Source of the DNA: Phyllostachys edulis
Taxonomy: Eukaryota > Streptophyta > Magnoliopsida > Poales > Poaceae
Length of the DNA stretch: 64,000 nt
NCBI GenBank assembly: GCA_036346405.1
Contig: CM070559.1
Span: forward strand, 40,709,889-40,773,888
Reading direction: 5' to 3'
The notes below the pieces were generated by a model, which saw only the letters and a program-made list of their open reading frames with translations, was not told the origin of the DNA and made no database searches. The translations under genes were made by a program, and so were the position numbers. Positions 33,048-45,805 of this stretch are shown one piece after another; the first letter of the stretch is position 1, and the number at the start of each line of letters is the position of its first letter.

Positions 33048-35432
33048 TCAAAATGATAATTCAAAACATTGGCAATAACATATTACTACTATCCGTGCTT
33101 TCTCGTGGTCGCAGCCTCTACGTCCCCCATGTGGACTGTCTCGAGTTGGGTGACCGGATGAGGTCCCCGCAGCAACATCCGAAGTGCCGATGTTTTCTTC
33201 GTCCTGAGGATTTCTCGTGGGACATTTCTTAAAGGTGTACCCAGACTCTCTGCAAATGGAGTATTTCTTCGACGATGTCGGTTTCGCTCCTCGCCCATGT
33301 CGTTCTGATCTTGCCAGTACATGTCGCCGCCAACCTTTCCTTAAGCCTATCAATGTTCGCACCAGATTCTCATCATTTGCTATGCAAGCGGCGTTTGTTG
33401 CTTCACAACAAAGTAGTTCGTCATCTTGGAATTACCTCCACAATACCCACCAAAGGAGGCACCTTGCGCCAGATGACCCGATTGTACACCTCGGCTAGAT
33501 TAGTTGTCATGATACCATATCGAGCACCACCCTGTCATGGAGCGGCGACCACTTCTCCTTAGGCTTGTGCTCAATCCACCGAGAAGCATTTCACTGCGCC
33601 CGTCCTCCTCATCAACTGGGAGCATCTGTGGGTAGTTGTGGCAATGCTTCATGCGAACTGTCGGCGCTTAGGCGACCCTTCTTGTTGCCTCCTTCGTGCG
33701 TCTTGGTGCGCTCATCCGAATCTTCCAGAGTGCTTGAACTTCCGCTGCCGGTTACGGTTACACGTACCGCTGAACAGTTCATCAAGTCTTTGTTGCGGAA
33801 CTGCTTGTAGAAGTTTGCACCCACGTGCGTCATGCACCACCTGCTCTACAGATCCAGCCATGCAAGTGGTACGTTCTCTCCTTGCAGCTGGGTTATTACA
33901 CGCAGCAGGCTTGCATGCCGATCATGTATGAGGCATACGTTTGGACGGCCTTGCACAACAGAAATCCTCATATTCTTCAGGAACCACAACCAGCTGTCTG
34001 TGTTCTCGCTTTCAATGAAAGCGAATGCCGCGAGAAGAACTTGATTGTTCCCTTCCGTCGCTATTGCAGTCAGTATCTGGCCCTTGTACTTTCCAGTCAA
34101 GAATGTGTCATCATCTACGCATAAGATTGGACGGCAGTGCAGGAATGCATTGATGCATGGACCAAACGCGAAGAATGCTCGCTGCAGTACCCTCTTATTA
34201 GCCCACTTCGGGTGCGTGGCGTTTTGAATGTCGATATGGGTGCCAGGATTTCTATCTTGTATGACTCGAAGTTGCCCGATGAGGTTGTGGTAAGAATCCT
34301 CGAACGTGCCCCACCTTAATTCCAATGCCTTCTGTTTTACCCCCCAAGCCTTGACATAGCTGATTGTGTATTGGAACTTTGCTTCAATCGGCCGAATGAT
34401 GGATCATGGCTCAAAATCTAGATTATCCACGATCTCACTGTACATAAGGTTGGCGATGAAGCGATGACGAGTTCGGTGGGGCTGCGACCGACTTCGAAAC
34501 ACGCATGTATGAGGGACCACTATAGAGCACTTCCAGTAGGTGTTCCACTTAGGCTGAAATGCGTGCACTCGCCAAGGGCATCCCTCTATGTCGCACTTCA
34601 CGTCGTATAATCTTAGCATAGACTTGACGACTTTGAATGTGCGCCGCACCGACAAGGCCCAGAATTTGACCGCGTCCTGTATGGCCTCCTTGCATTTATA
34701 CATAGCTCCTAGCCTGACCTCACTCTAGTCGTACTCTCACGGCACACAGAAGCCTTCGTTGACGACGAGATTCTCGAACTGGTATGTGTTCCAATCGGAT
34801 GGAACCGCCTGCTAGTCCACATCATCCTTGTCATCGGAATCTTCATCTTCAAACAATGCCATGTAGTCTCGGTCTTCGAGATCCATCCTTTGCACTACGG
34901 CTTCCACCTCCTCACCCTTGTCAGCAAGACCAGTAGCTTGCCTGACCGTATGAGCTACTTCCACAGGGTCTTCATCGACAGCATTAGCAACTCCGGGAGC
35001 TTCAGCCATTGTGTGCGCCGCACTGTGGCTGGAGTCCCCGACTTCCTCTTCAGTGTCAACACCCCCTTCTTGTTCAGCCACAGGTGGAGGAATGAGTTTG
35101 GCATATGCTTGGACCAGAAGGACCAATTTCCACCCTGCCTCCCTCGCGATGCGTATATATGACTGCCATGAATTTGGTCCTTTCAGCTGCACTAACTCCC
35201 AATATGTGGACTGTCCTACCCGTGGGGAAAGACAAATAAATCTCAGATCATACAAATCATGGTCCACTTGGAATGTATAGAACAACCACCGCATCACAAC
35301 GTCCCATGTACGCTGCTCCAGTCTTGCTAGGGCCACGGTCGCCGATTGGAAATAATGCAAATCAATCCCCTCGGGACCCTCCATAATAGCCCCTTGACCA
35401 TAGTAAATTTTGAAATTAACGACATCGGACAT
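33048..35432 (-). pseudogene. MuDR-type MULE transposase, degenerate
   Basis: Read on the minus strand from 35432 (MSDVVNFKIYYGQGAIMEG). An N-terminal domain and acidic linker (to 34812) are followed by the MuDR DNA-binding region at 34404-34703 (FKVVKSMLRLYDVKCDIEGC), then the MULE catalytic domain at 33846-34325 with CRPILCVDDDTFLTGKYKGQ, ATEGNNQVLLAAFAFIESEN and CLIHDRHASLL. After QSRWCM-type sequence (THVGANFYKQF) the frame decays, and only a damaged zinc knuckle at about 33230 (SICRESGYTFKKC, with the His replaced by Tyr) remains. Stops at the domain junctions make it non-functional. Confidence 0.88.
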
Positions 35433-35714
35433 ATTTGACGTACTGCACCATAAAGAGCATTTCCACGATTAACCGCATATCTAAAACTATACTACCCACC
35501 GAAAAGTATTATGTAAAACGTACTACATTACGTAACCGTACACCTAAAATTATGTAATCCATTCGGTTAAAAAAATTATCCGAGAGGTAGGCAACGCTTC
35601 GCTAGCTTCTCTCCTCCCCTCTACTCTTCTCTCCTTCTCTTTTTTCTGAATAAAAAATGAGTCATGTGCTGAATTTTAGGGTTTCAAGGGGGAATTATAG
35701 GGTCAGTCTTCCTG

Positions 35715-35915
35715 TCGCTAGTTGACCTGGCGACAGGTACCTCAACCGGCAACAAAGTGGCGACAGGGACACATTTTTGTAATTTTTTGGGGCGACTATA
35801 TATTTTTGTAATTATCTTTTTTACCTGTCGCCAGTTGAACTAACGACAGAGACACATTTTTGTAATTTTTTTTGGGGCCACTATATATTTTTGTAATTAT
35901 CTTTTAAAAAATATT
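35715..35915. repeat. MULE right end, duplicated subterminal unit
   Basis: Two tandem copies of a unit made of CCTGTCGC-AGTTGA-CTGGCGACAGG, then ACACATTTTTGTAATTTTTT, GGGGC-ACTATATATTTTTG and TAATTATCTTTT. Only the outer copy forms the terminal repeat. Confidence 0.8.
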
Positions 35916-35940
35916 ATTTTAATAAAATTCTTGGATAAAC

Positions 35941-36271
35941 CTTGCACTGAGTAGAAACTGGTCATAGATTACTTACAGCTCCTGCATCCTATTGCAGAGA
36001 CATACATCAAACCATGCTTAATTGAGTAAATAACAATGCAAGTATGATCCAGAAACTAAGGCCTCACGTCTCAACCGTAAGCAGCAGAAAGACACACCAT
36101 TCTGCTGTGGTTGCACACACTCCTGTCATGACTCATCATTCAGTCATCACCACCATCCGAAATTGCCAGAACACGGAGCCGCCAAAGAATGCGGCACAGG
36201 GGAAAACCACAAGATGTTGGTAGCAATCTACAGAGGGGCAGAGCAGTGTACCGTCAAGACGCGGCTGGCCG
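35941..36271 (-). other. 3' flank / likely 3' UTR of the 88-aa gene
   Basis: Unique sequence between the stop codon of the minus-strand gene and the MULE target duplication. No open frame of note. The transcript 3' end probably lies here, but no polyadenylation signal can be fixed. Confidence 0.45.
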
Positions 36272-36635
36272 TCAGGGGAAGGGCGGCAGCCGCAGCACGG
36301 CCTGCTCGGTCTCCATGGGGTCCGACCGCGAGATCTGCGCATCCAAAACACGCAGCTGTTACTGCACAGGCAAGAAACGTGCGTACTAGGACAAGAGGGC
36401 GGCCTTGGTTCGGGGAGGCGGGAGGACGAACCGGGTCGCGGAGGACGGGTTTGGTGTCGTCCAGCGCAGGCCGGAAGGGCGGCTTCTTCTTCTTGCTCCC
36501 CTCCGCCGCCTCCGCCGGGCTCCTGCCGCTACCTGCGGCGCTGCCCGAGAAGAACGCGGTGGAGCCGCGCGAGATGTCCCCGGAGGCCGTGGACGGGGTG
36601 GCGAAGGCGTAGGCGCGCTCGCTCCCGGCCGACAT
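36272..36635 (-). CDS. Small two-exon gene, 88-aa protein of unknown function
   Basis: Start ATG at 36635-36633 (MSAGSERAYAFATPSTASGD). Exon 1 is 36432-36635 (68 codons), ending KPVLRDP at a GT donor at 36431-36430. Exon 2 is 36272-36334, after an AG acceptor at 36336-36335, and reads ISRSDPMETEQAVLRLPPFP then TGA. The 97-bp intron is in phase 0 and the joined frame is intact. The protein has a Ser/Gly/Ala-rich N-terminus (SRGSTAFFSGSAAGSG), a Lys cluster (GSKKKKPPF) and an acidic-proline C-terminus (LDDTKPVLRDPI, METEQAVLRLPPFP) that looks like a conserved plant motif. It has no signal peptide or membrane segment. I do not recognise a named family. Upstream DNA is GC-rich and gene-like. The single unspliced frame running on to 36228 is an artefact of reading through the intron. 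Confidence 0.75.
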
Positions 36636-37087
36636 GGCGAAATGAGGGCGCCACCGCCGAGTGACGCTGATGCGAGCTCGCCGCTTCGGTTCGGTCGCCA
36701 GGCATAGAAGGTTGGGTCCGAGCCCAGCTCAGCCTGCCTCGGAGTGGGAAAAAATGGGGTGGGACTGTGGGATGGTCTCTCCGTGAGACCCCCTCCATCC
36801 GACCGTCTATCTCATCTCCTCCCTGATCGAGCGGCTCTCCTCCCTGATCCAGCGGCTCGGGACGAGAGGACTCACGAAGGCCGCGTCCCAAAGGATTTCC
36901 TTCCCTCGAAGTATTGTATTCGTACATCAGTTTGTTTCAGTCTTTCATAGTTAAAAGTGTCTTCACTCCTCCAGTATTCTTCTAAAAAGACTGAAAGCCG
37001 ACTTAGGGAAAACTGTCGAGACAGAAACAGTTAACACATCATGTGCAAATATGGATACCACATGATATGTTAACTTATGGGTATGCC
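36636..37087 (-). promoter_or_regulatory. 5' flank of the 88-aa gene
   Basis: GC-rich to about 36880, with a stretch GATC-AGCGGCTC repeated twice near 36825 and 36845; then AT-rich to the Angela-like LTR. It should hold the promoter and 5' UTR, but no TATA box is certain. Confidence 0.4.
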
Positions 37088-38653
37088 TGAAGGGATACAG
37101 GTAGGCTACGATAGCTACAATTCAAAAATTCTACCATATAAACCAGGAAGCCAAGCAAGAAGATGATCACAGATCGTTACTACTAAACGCATAGAGTAGC
37201 GGAAGAGGAGTTGGAGCAGCCTGGTCCAACGTAGAGCGCGTCGATGTAGTGGTCGTAGTCGATCGGCCAGCGTCCTCACGAGTCGATCGTCTCCTCCAGC
37301 AGCCTCTGCAGTTCCTTATAAAGATCGCGGATCATCCTTAAGCGCAACAGCAATCGTAGTAGCGCCTCTACGGTATCCACACATCCAAGAAAGGAACAAC
37401 CATACGCCGGTGTGCTAGCACCAAGTCGCACGGTAGAGCTTTTAGGAAGATGGCGGCTAGGGTTTCGTTGAAGCAACTCACGTCAATCTCATGTTCCCAA
37501 TAGCCTCAAGTATCTCCTTATATAATGCCCATGACGGATCCTATCCGAACACATTTTGTTCCAACCCGTTAAGTGTGTGACCCGTTAGGTTTATGTGTAG
37601 TCGGTTGTGATTTGGAGACCCTTTCCGATCATGAGTTGTTGCCGGTTCCTAGCAGGACATAACGATTTTCGAATACACACAAATTATATCGACGAACCTT
37701 AATGCAATACGATCTACGACCAGGTTCTCATCACTCACGACCAGGTCATATCTCTTTACGACCAGTTCGTATTTGGTCACAACCAGTTCGTAACTCCTTA
37801 CGATCAGGTTTCGACCACTCTGTGATTACGTTCGACTAGTCTACGACCAGCTCATATCTCTATACGACTAGTCCATAACTGATCAAACTAAGCAACCTAC
37901 TCGTGTATTCTCCCTTTGCCTCATAATGTCCGGTTGAACTCCAAGTGAGATATTGTGTCATCCATGGACTGTTCAATATTTTTTCGATCGAGTGTCGGAT
38001 AACCTTATGTGGTCGAACTCTTCGACCACCAGTGGCATGGCTATGCACTTTCTTTATCCGACCACTTCGAGGGTCTAGAGATATCTCTCCTGTTATGTTA
38101 AGAGGGGCAAATCCCATATCTGACCAGTCATATCCCTCCGTATGCTTCATAACATACCCGAAAGCTACCTTTATAACTACCCAGTTGCAAGTAGCGTTTG
38201 GCAACCCCTAAGAGTGCTATTACACATGTAGGAAACCATGCTAATCTCAGGTCTAAGGATTATACATCATCATTGCTTGAGACCAACTAATGACACTTAG
38301 AATCATAACAATCTCAATAGTGTCTCAAGGTGAGTTAATCCAACACCATGTTCTCCAACATGTGCTCACATTATTGATTCGATATCCCTATATCCATGAC
38401 CGGTGAAACATGATCATCAATCAATACATGTGCTAGTCGTATGGTAACTAGTGTTCTGACCAGTGACATCCGACCAAGGATTCATTTAGAACGACATCAT
38501 ATAAGTTAAAGAGTTTCACCAACAAGTCACATACTTGTTAATCTTTATAACCAATTATTCATTCAAGGAATAGAATAACATTTATTCAATAACTCATAAA
38601 TATAGACGTGATACAATCATCTCTATGATTGCCTCTAGAACATATCACCAACA
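37088..38653 (-). repeat. 3' LTR of a minus-strand BARE/Angela-like Copia (LTR2)
   Basis: On the minus strand it starts TGTTGGTGATATGTTCTAGA (at 38653) and ends TGTATCCCTTCA (37088); 1566 bp. A polypurine-like tract (GTGCAAGTGAAAGAC) precedes it and Copia RNase H coding lies upstream, so it is the 3' LTR. TATATAAGG at 37524-37516 on the minus strand. It carries an array of ACGACCAG motifs that LTR1 lacks. Confidence 0.88.
37695..37880 (-). repeat. ACGACCAG motif array in LTR2
   Basis: About eight to ten copies of (T)ACGACCAG(G/T)T or close variants (ACAACCAGTT, ACGATCAGGT, ACGACTAGTC), spaced roughly 20-28 bp apart. The same array in opposite orientation is in LTR3 at 41075-41260. Several copies contain the interrupted inverted repeat TACGA-N5-TCGTA. 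Confidence 0.85.
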
Positions 38654-39258
38654 GTCTTTCACTTGCACTAGAGTCAATCATAAAGGTATCAAATACCCAT
38701 AGCTCTTATGTGTGCCTCATGCTTAGGTTGCGGGAGAGGGTTTGTCAACAGATCAGCAATATTCAAATCCGTGTTCACTTTGCATATCTTCACATCACCT
38801 CTCTCAACGATCTCACGAATAATGTGATATCGTCGAAGTATGTGTTTGGACTTTTGATGTGATCTAGGCTCCTTAACTTGTGCAATGGCTCTACTATTAT
38901 CACAATAGAGGTCCATTGGACTAGAAGCACTCGAAACCACACCAAGCTCAATAATGAACTTTCTAATCCACATGGCCTCTTTTGCAGCTTCCGAAGCTAC
39001 AATGTACTCAGGCTCTGTTGTAGAATTAGCAATTGTTCCTTGCTTGGAACTTTTCCAGCTCACTGCTCCTCCATTCAAACAAAACACAAACCCTGGCTGC
39101 GATCTGAAATCATCCTTGTCGGTTTGGAAGCTAGCATCGGTGTAACAATTTATGACCAGCTCTTCCTCACCTCCATAAACAAGGAATGCATCCTTAGTCC
39201 TTCTTAAGTACTTAAGAATATTCTTGACTGCTATCTAGTGACCTTCACCTTTGTGGAT
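38654..39258 (-). pseudogene. Copia RNase H fragment
   Basis: Minus-strand frame reads VKNILKYLRRTKDAF-like sequence near 39230, a TDASF block with the first catalytic Asp, GGAVSWKSSKQGTIANSTTE, YCDNSRAIAQ and NIADLLTNPL. This is the C-terminal end of a Ty1/Copia polyprotein, next to its 3' LTR (LTR2). The rest is lost; hAT sequence starts at about 39258. A frame change lies near 39090. Confidence 0.85.
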
Positions 39259-40312
39259 TGTATTATCAAAATCGTGGAAGACTTTGGTCTTACAAACAAA
39301 ATATTCTCGATTACTTTAGACAATATCGCTTCAAACGACATGGCAAAGGATATTCTTACTCCAATGTGAGTACATACGCCGATTTTTTCTTGCTACATCA
39401 ACGATGTGTTTGTCATATTATTAACCTTATAGTAAAATGTGGTTTGAAGATGTTGACTTCGTATATTAAAGCTTTCTACAATGCGACATCTTTCTTACAT
39501 AATTCTAACATAAGAATAGCAACATATAAGAACTTCTTCGGGGTAATGGGTGTACGTCTAAGAAAATTTCATTTGGATATGTCGATAAGATGGAACTCTA
39601 CTTACTTAATGCTTAAAAGTCTTTTACCATATTAAAACATTTTTTCCGTTTTTATTCAAACGTACTATCAAAGACCTGATGGTAGTGTACTATTAATTGA
39701 GCAACATAGGTTCGTTGTTAAGAAGATACTTAAGTTTTTTTTAAAAAAATTATGAAGGCACTGTTGCTCTGTCTGCTGTGTATTATCCAACATTTTCTAA
39801 ATTGTGCATACTATTCTTCAGATTGCTACTCAGTTAAAAATGTATGAAAATGACGTAGTTTTACGGGAGGCTATTATTGCTATGAAAAGTAAATACCTTA
39901 AATACTGGAGAGAAATCCCTATCCTATCCTATATGCATTTGCATTTATTTTATATCCTAGAGCTAAAATTCAAGGATTTGCTAATGTTCTTGATTTTCTT
40001 AGTGATGCTAGAGGCCTAGACTATTCTAACTATTTTGTAGATGTTCGTTTTAGATTTATTGATGTTTTTCAAAGGTATGACAGTATGTTTCAGGGAGTTC
40101 CTCTACTATCACCCACCTCATGTAACAAGACAAATTTGTAGGGCAAGATCTGGGGTGCAAGTTCTTTCTCCAGGTGTAGGGGTTCTTCTACAATGACACC
40201 TTCTCAACCAAGACCAACCTCCCACCTTAGGAGTTCTAAACTATCCTGATATCTGGACATCGACGTGGTGGATTTCAACTTAGAAGGCTTCGAATTTTTG
40301 TAATGGTTGCAT
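39259..40312 (+). pseudogene. hAT transposase fragment, degenerate
   Basis: Reads KIVEDFGLTNKIFSITLDNI with the DN of the hAT catalytic region, then RCVCHIINLIVKCGLK, FHLDMSIRWNSTYLMLKSLL, a poorly preserved middle with stops near 39632 and 39750, then MKSKYLKYWREIP and a C-terminal dimerisation-region end (SSKLS-YLDIDVVDFN) at about 40230-40290. The N-terminal zinc finger and the first catalytic Asp region are absent. Truncated on the left by the Copia junction and interrupted on the right by LTR3 at 40313. Confidence 0.85.
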
Positions 40313-41753
40313 TGTTAGTGATATGCCCTAGAGGCAATAATAGGGATGATTGTATCACATCTATGTTTATGAGTTATTGAATAAATGTTATTCTGTTCCT
40401 TGAATGAATCATTGGTTATAAAGATTAACAAGTTTGTGACTTGTTGGTGAAACTCTTTAATTTATATGATGTCGTTCTAAATGAATCCCTGGTCGGATGT
40501 CACTGGTCGGAACACCAGTTACCATACAACCAGCACATGTATTGATTGATGACCATGTTTCATCGGTCATGGATATAGGGATATTGAATCAATAATGTGA
40601 GCACATGTTGGAGAACATGGTGTTGGATTGACCCACCTTGAGACACTATTGAAATTGTTATGATTCTAAGTGTCATTAGTTGGTCTCAAGCAATGATTAT
40701 GTATAATCCTTAGACCTGAGATCAGCATGGTTCCCTACATATGTAATAGCACTCTTAGGAGTTGCCAAACTCTACTCGCAACTGGGTAGTTATAAAGGTA
40801 GCTTTCGGGTATATTATGAAACATGCGGAGGGATGTGACTAGTCAGATATGGGATTTGCCCCTCCTAACATAATAGGAGAGATATCTCCGGGCACCTCGA
40901 AGTGGTCGGATAAAGAAAGTGCATGGCCATGCCACTAGTGGTCGAAGAGTTCGACCACATAAGGTTATCCGACACTCGATTGTGAAAGTATTGAACAATC
41001 CATGGATGACACAATATCTCACTTGGAGTTCAACCAGACATCGTGAGGCAAAGGGAGAATACACGAGTAGGTTGCTTAGTTTGATCAGTTATGGACTAGT
41101 CGTATAGAGATATGAGCTGGTCGTAGACTAGTCGAACGTAATCACAGAGTGGTCGAAACTTGGTCGTAAGGAGTTACGAACTGGTTGTGACCAAATACAA
41201 ACTGGTCGTAAAGATATATGACCTGGTCGTGAGTGATGAGGACCTGGTCGTAGATCGTATTGCATTATGGTTCGTCTGATATAATTTGTGTGTATTCGGG
41301 AATCGTTATGTCTTGCTAGGAACCGCTAACGACTCGTGATCGGAAAGGGTTTTCGAGTCACAACCGACTACACATAAACCCAACAGGTCACACACTTAAC
41401 GGGTTGGAACAAAACATGTTCGGATAGGATCCGTCATGGGCACTATATAAGGAGATGCTTGAGGCTATTGGGAATATGAGATCGACGTGAGTTGCTCCAA
41501 CGAAACCCTAGCCACCATCTTCCTAAAAGCTCTGCCGTGCAACTTGGTGCTAGCACCCCGGTGTACGGTTGTTCCTTCCCTGGACGTGTGGTTACTGTAG
41601 AGACGCTACTGTAGTTGCTGTTGCTCTTAAGGGAGATTCGTGATCTTCATAAGGAACTACAGAGGCTACTGGAGGAGACGATCGACTCACGAGGACATTG
41701 GCCGATCGACTACGACCACTACATCGACGCGCTCTACATTGGACCAGGCTAAT
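40313..41753 (+). repeat. Angela-like Copia LTR, 3'-truncated (LTR3)
   Basis: Starts TGTTAGTGATATGCCCTAGA like LTR1 and follows LTR1/LTR2 to the segment ATTGGACCAGGCTA, where LTR1 would continue for about another 180 bp. It is closely similar to LTR2 in reverse, including the ACGACCAG array (here read CTGGTCGT, 41075-41260). TATATAA at 41444-41450. The remainder was lost or replaced at 41753. Confidence 0.85.
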
Positions 41754-42499
41754 GGCAGTTTTTTCCCGCGTCGTGTTGTGCTGAGCACGGCCCGCCGTGC
41801 CAACATGGGCCCAACAGCCATAAACATGTCAACACAGTTGTCGTCTTGGCCGACACGTTCCTGCCTCCTTTTCTCCCCTCACCCGTCTTGACGCCATGAT
41901 CGCCGCGCCTTTGTCCGCCGGTCTCGCCCGCGGTTCTGCCGCCCTCCTCCTTCGTCGGCCTCGCCCGTTATCACCGCGTTAGTCGCGCTCGCTTCTTCCT
42001 CCTCCTATCGTCGGCCTCACCCGTCGGCCATGCTCAAGACCTCCTCCTCCTCCTCATGTAAGCCCTTGCTTAAATTCATCCTCGCCCTCGCGCTTTCACT
42101 ATCTCATTCTTGAGCCCGAGTCGCCATATCGTCTTTGGTGCCCATCGTCTTCGAGAGTGGACCCCCAACGTGACACAGACGCTCGTGCCATGTCAGCCCG
42201 GCCCATAAACAGTGTGGACCGTGCCGGTCTAGTCCATAAACAGTATGGATCGTGTCATATCTGAGATAAGCCAACAATATTGTGTCCAAGATAGACTAAC
42301 AACACCGTATTTCAACATTACCGTACTTCAAGCCGGCCATGCTGGCACGCCCATCTGGCCATCACTAATGGTAGGGCCCGAACCAGATATTTGGCTTCCC
42401 AATCACCAAGCGCGGAGCCGCTCGCGTCGCTCCCCTCTTCTGGTCCTCACAAAGCCAAGTGAAGCGAGGGAAGGGGAGAAGTGAGGGAAAGAGACGACG
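41754..42499 (+). promoter_or_regulatory. 5' flank of the PSA2-like gene, with repeat debris
   Basis: GC-rich, proline/serine-codon-like CCTCCTCC stretches at 41980-42055, then two CCATAAACAGT-TGGA-CGTG units (about 42206 and 42233) and other low-complexity material that looks like an old DNA-transposon remnant. The last ~100 bp before the ATG should hold the 5' UTR (GAAGCGAGGGAAGGGGAGAAG). No TATA box is clear. Confidence 0.4.
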
Positions 42500-44648
<2,149 letters not shown>

Positions 44649-45805
44649 ACCATCTCTTCACACGGCCAGGAGAAGTTTGCATCTTGAGTAGAGTAACATG
44701 AGATACATGTAGAGGTCGGGAAGTTTGATAAGTTTCGCGTGTTACTCCCTTCTGTTTAGGGTGTATGGTTATGGTGATTGTTTAGTTCCCTGATGGGCAT
44801 GCTACTTGTGTATCAAAACTACCAATGGCGATGCCTTCGTAGTTCATACAGCTCGGAACGGTGAATGCCTTCTTCACAGTTCATAGCAGAGCTGTAGTCG
44901 AATTCATCGAGCCCCTTGGATTATCTTTTTTTTAACACTTCTAACAATTGCACATAATTTTCAAGAAGAATCTGCACATTAAATCTTTCCGATTTCCGTC
45001 ATTTTAGACTCTTTTTTTTCCTTTTTAAGTTTTTCCTTTTTTTAACATGTAGTTTTAGCTTAGGGCATCACATACCGGGGTAGTCCTCTGGACATTGGTA
45101 TAAGATTTGAGGTGAAGCCATAGAACGCAGGAATTTAGCAATAAACTCATTCATTTTAATGGGAGTAGGAAGTGTCGGAAAACGGGATGCACGGGCCAAA
45201 CGGGAGACGGCGCATGCATGATAACGTATTCCGAAATCGCTCTCGGCAACGTACAGCGCTGAAGACGCTACGGGAAGAAGCGCATCAGAGACTCTAATTT
45301 GTTGCCTTTGTGCGACATAAACAAGAAGCTTACCACGGCGACCCAGAAAAAAAACAATGCAAATCCGCTTATTACTAGTATTATGTAGTAAAACCAATGG
45401 AACTCAAATCGGGGCCTCAGAGATGGTTTGGCAAAGGTGAAACATCACAGAAAAAAAATCTCAGATGGTACAGACAATTAATTGATCTCAATCGTAGGAC
45501 CCAAAACCAGAAAGAGGGAGAGAAGGAACTCAGGGAAGAACACGAGGGGCAGGGAGAGGATGCAAGGAAACCCTTCTCGCAATCTCACCTCGTAGCCTTG
45601 GCGCAGTGGCTATGGCGGCGGCTGGTGATGTTGAAGGGAGGAGGTGCGGGGCTGTTTATATCATGGCGGTGTCTAACCCTAGTCCCCATCGTGTGTGGCC
45701 TGTTGTGGAGGACGAGGTAAGAGCGTGCTAAGTCCCAGAAGGCCGATACCAAAGCCCACTTAGCCCAGTGCACCACCCATCAATCCCTCTGTTTTTTTTT
45801 TTTTT
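44649..45805. other. 3' flank of the PSA2-like gene and unassigned DNA
   Basis: The 3' UTR probably occupies the first 250-300 bp. On the minus strand, 45740-45540 looks like the start of another gene: AGGGTTAGAC, GATATAAACAGCCC (TATA-like at about 45663), a CT-rich leader and an exon-like GCCAAGGCTACGAG with a GTGAG donor. However the expected ATG reads ATA (GCCGCCGCCATAGCC) and no downstream coding exon is recognised; a 109-codon open frame at 45397-45068 has no known similarity. It may be a dead gene 5' end. Confidence 0.35.

Larger units (their letters stand above)
32510..35930. mobile_element. MULE with terminal inverted repeats and 10-bp TSD
   Basis: Flanked by TTGGATAAAC at 32500-32509 and 35931-35940, the 9-11-bp duplication typical of Mutator. 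Ends are A/T-rich and share the inverted segment ATAATTACAAAAATATATAG then TCGCCCC or TGGCCCC. Just inside are palindromic blocks around CTGTCGCC-AGTTGAACTGGCGACAG. It carries a degenerate minus-strand transposase. The insertion lies about 340 bp downstream of the stop codon of the 88-aa gene. Confidence 0.92.

Noticed and set aside
36163..36707. 149- and 100-codon plus-strand frames opposite the 88-aa gene
   Set aside because: They are antisense to the spliced minus-strand frame, which has consistent splice sites and a sensible C-terminus.
37695..37880. Regularly spaced motif array considered as a CRISPR array
   Set aside because: Repeats are only 8-10 bp, degenerate and inside a plant retrotransposon LTR; no CRISPR features.
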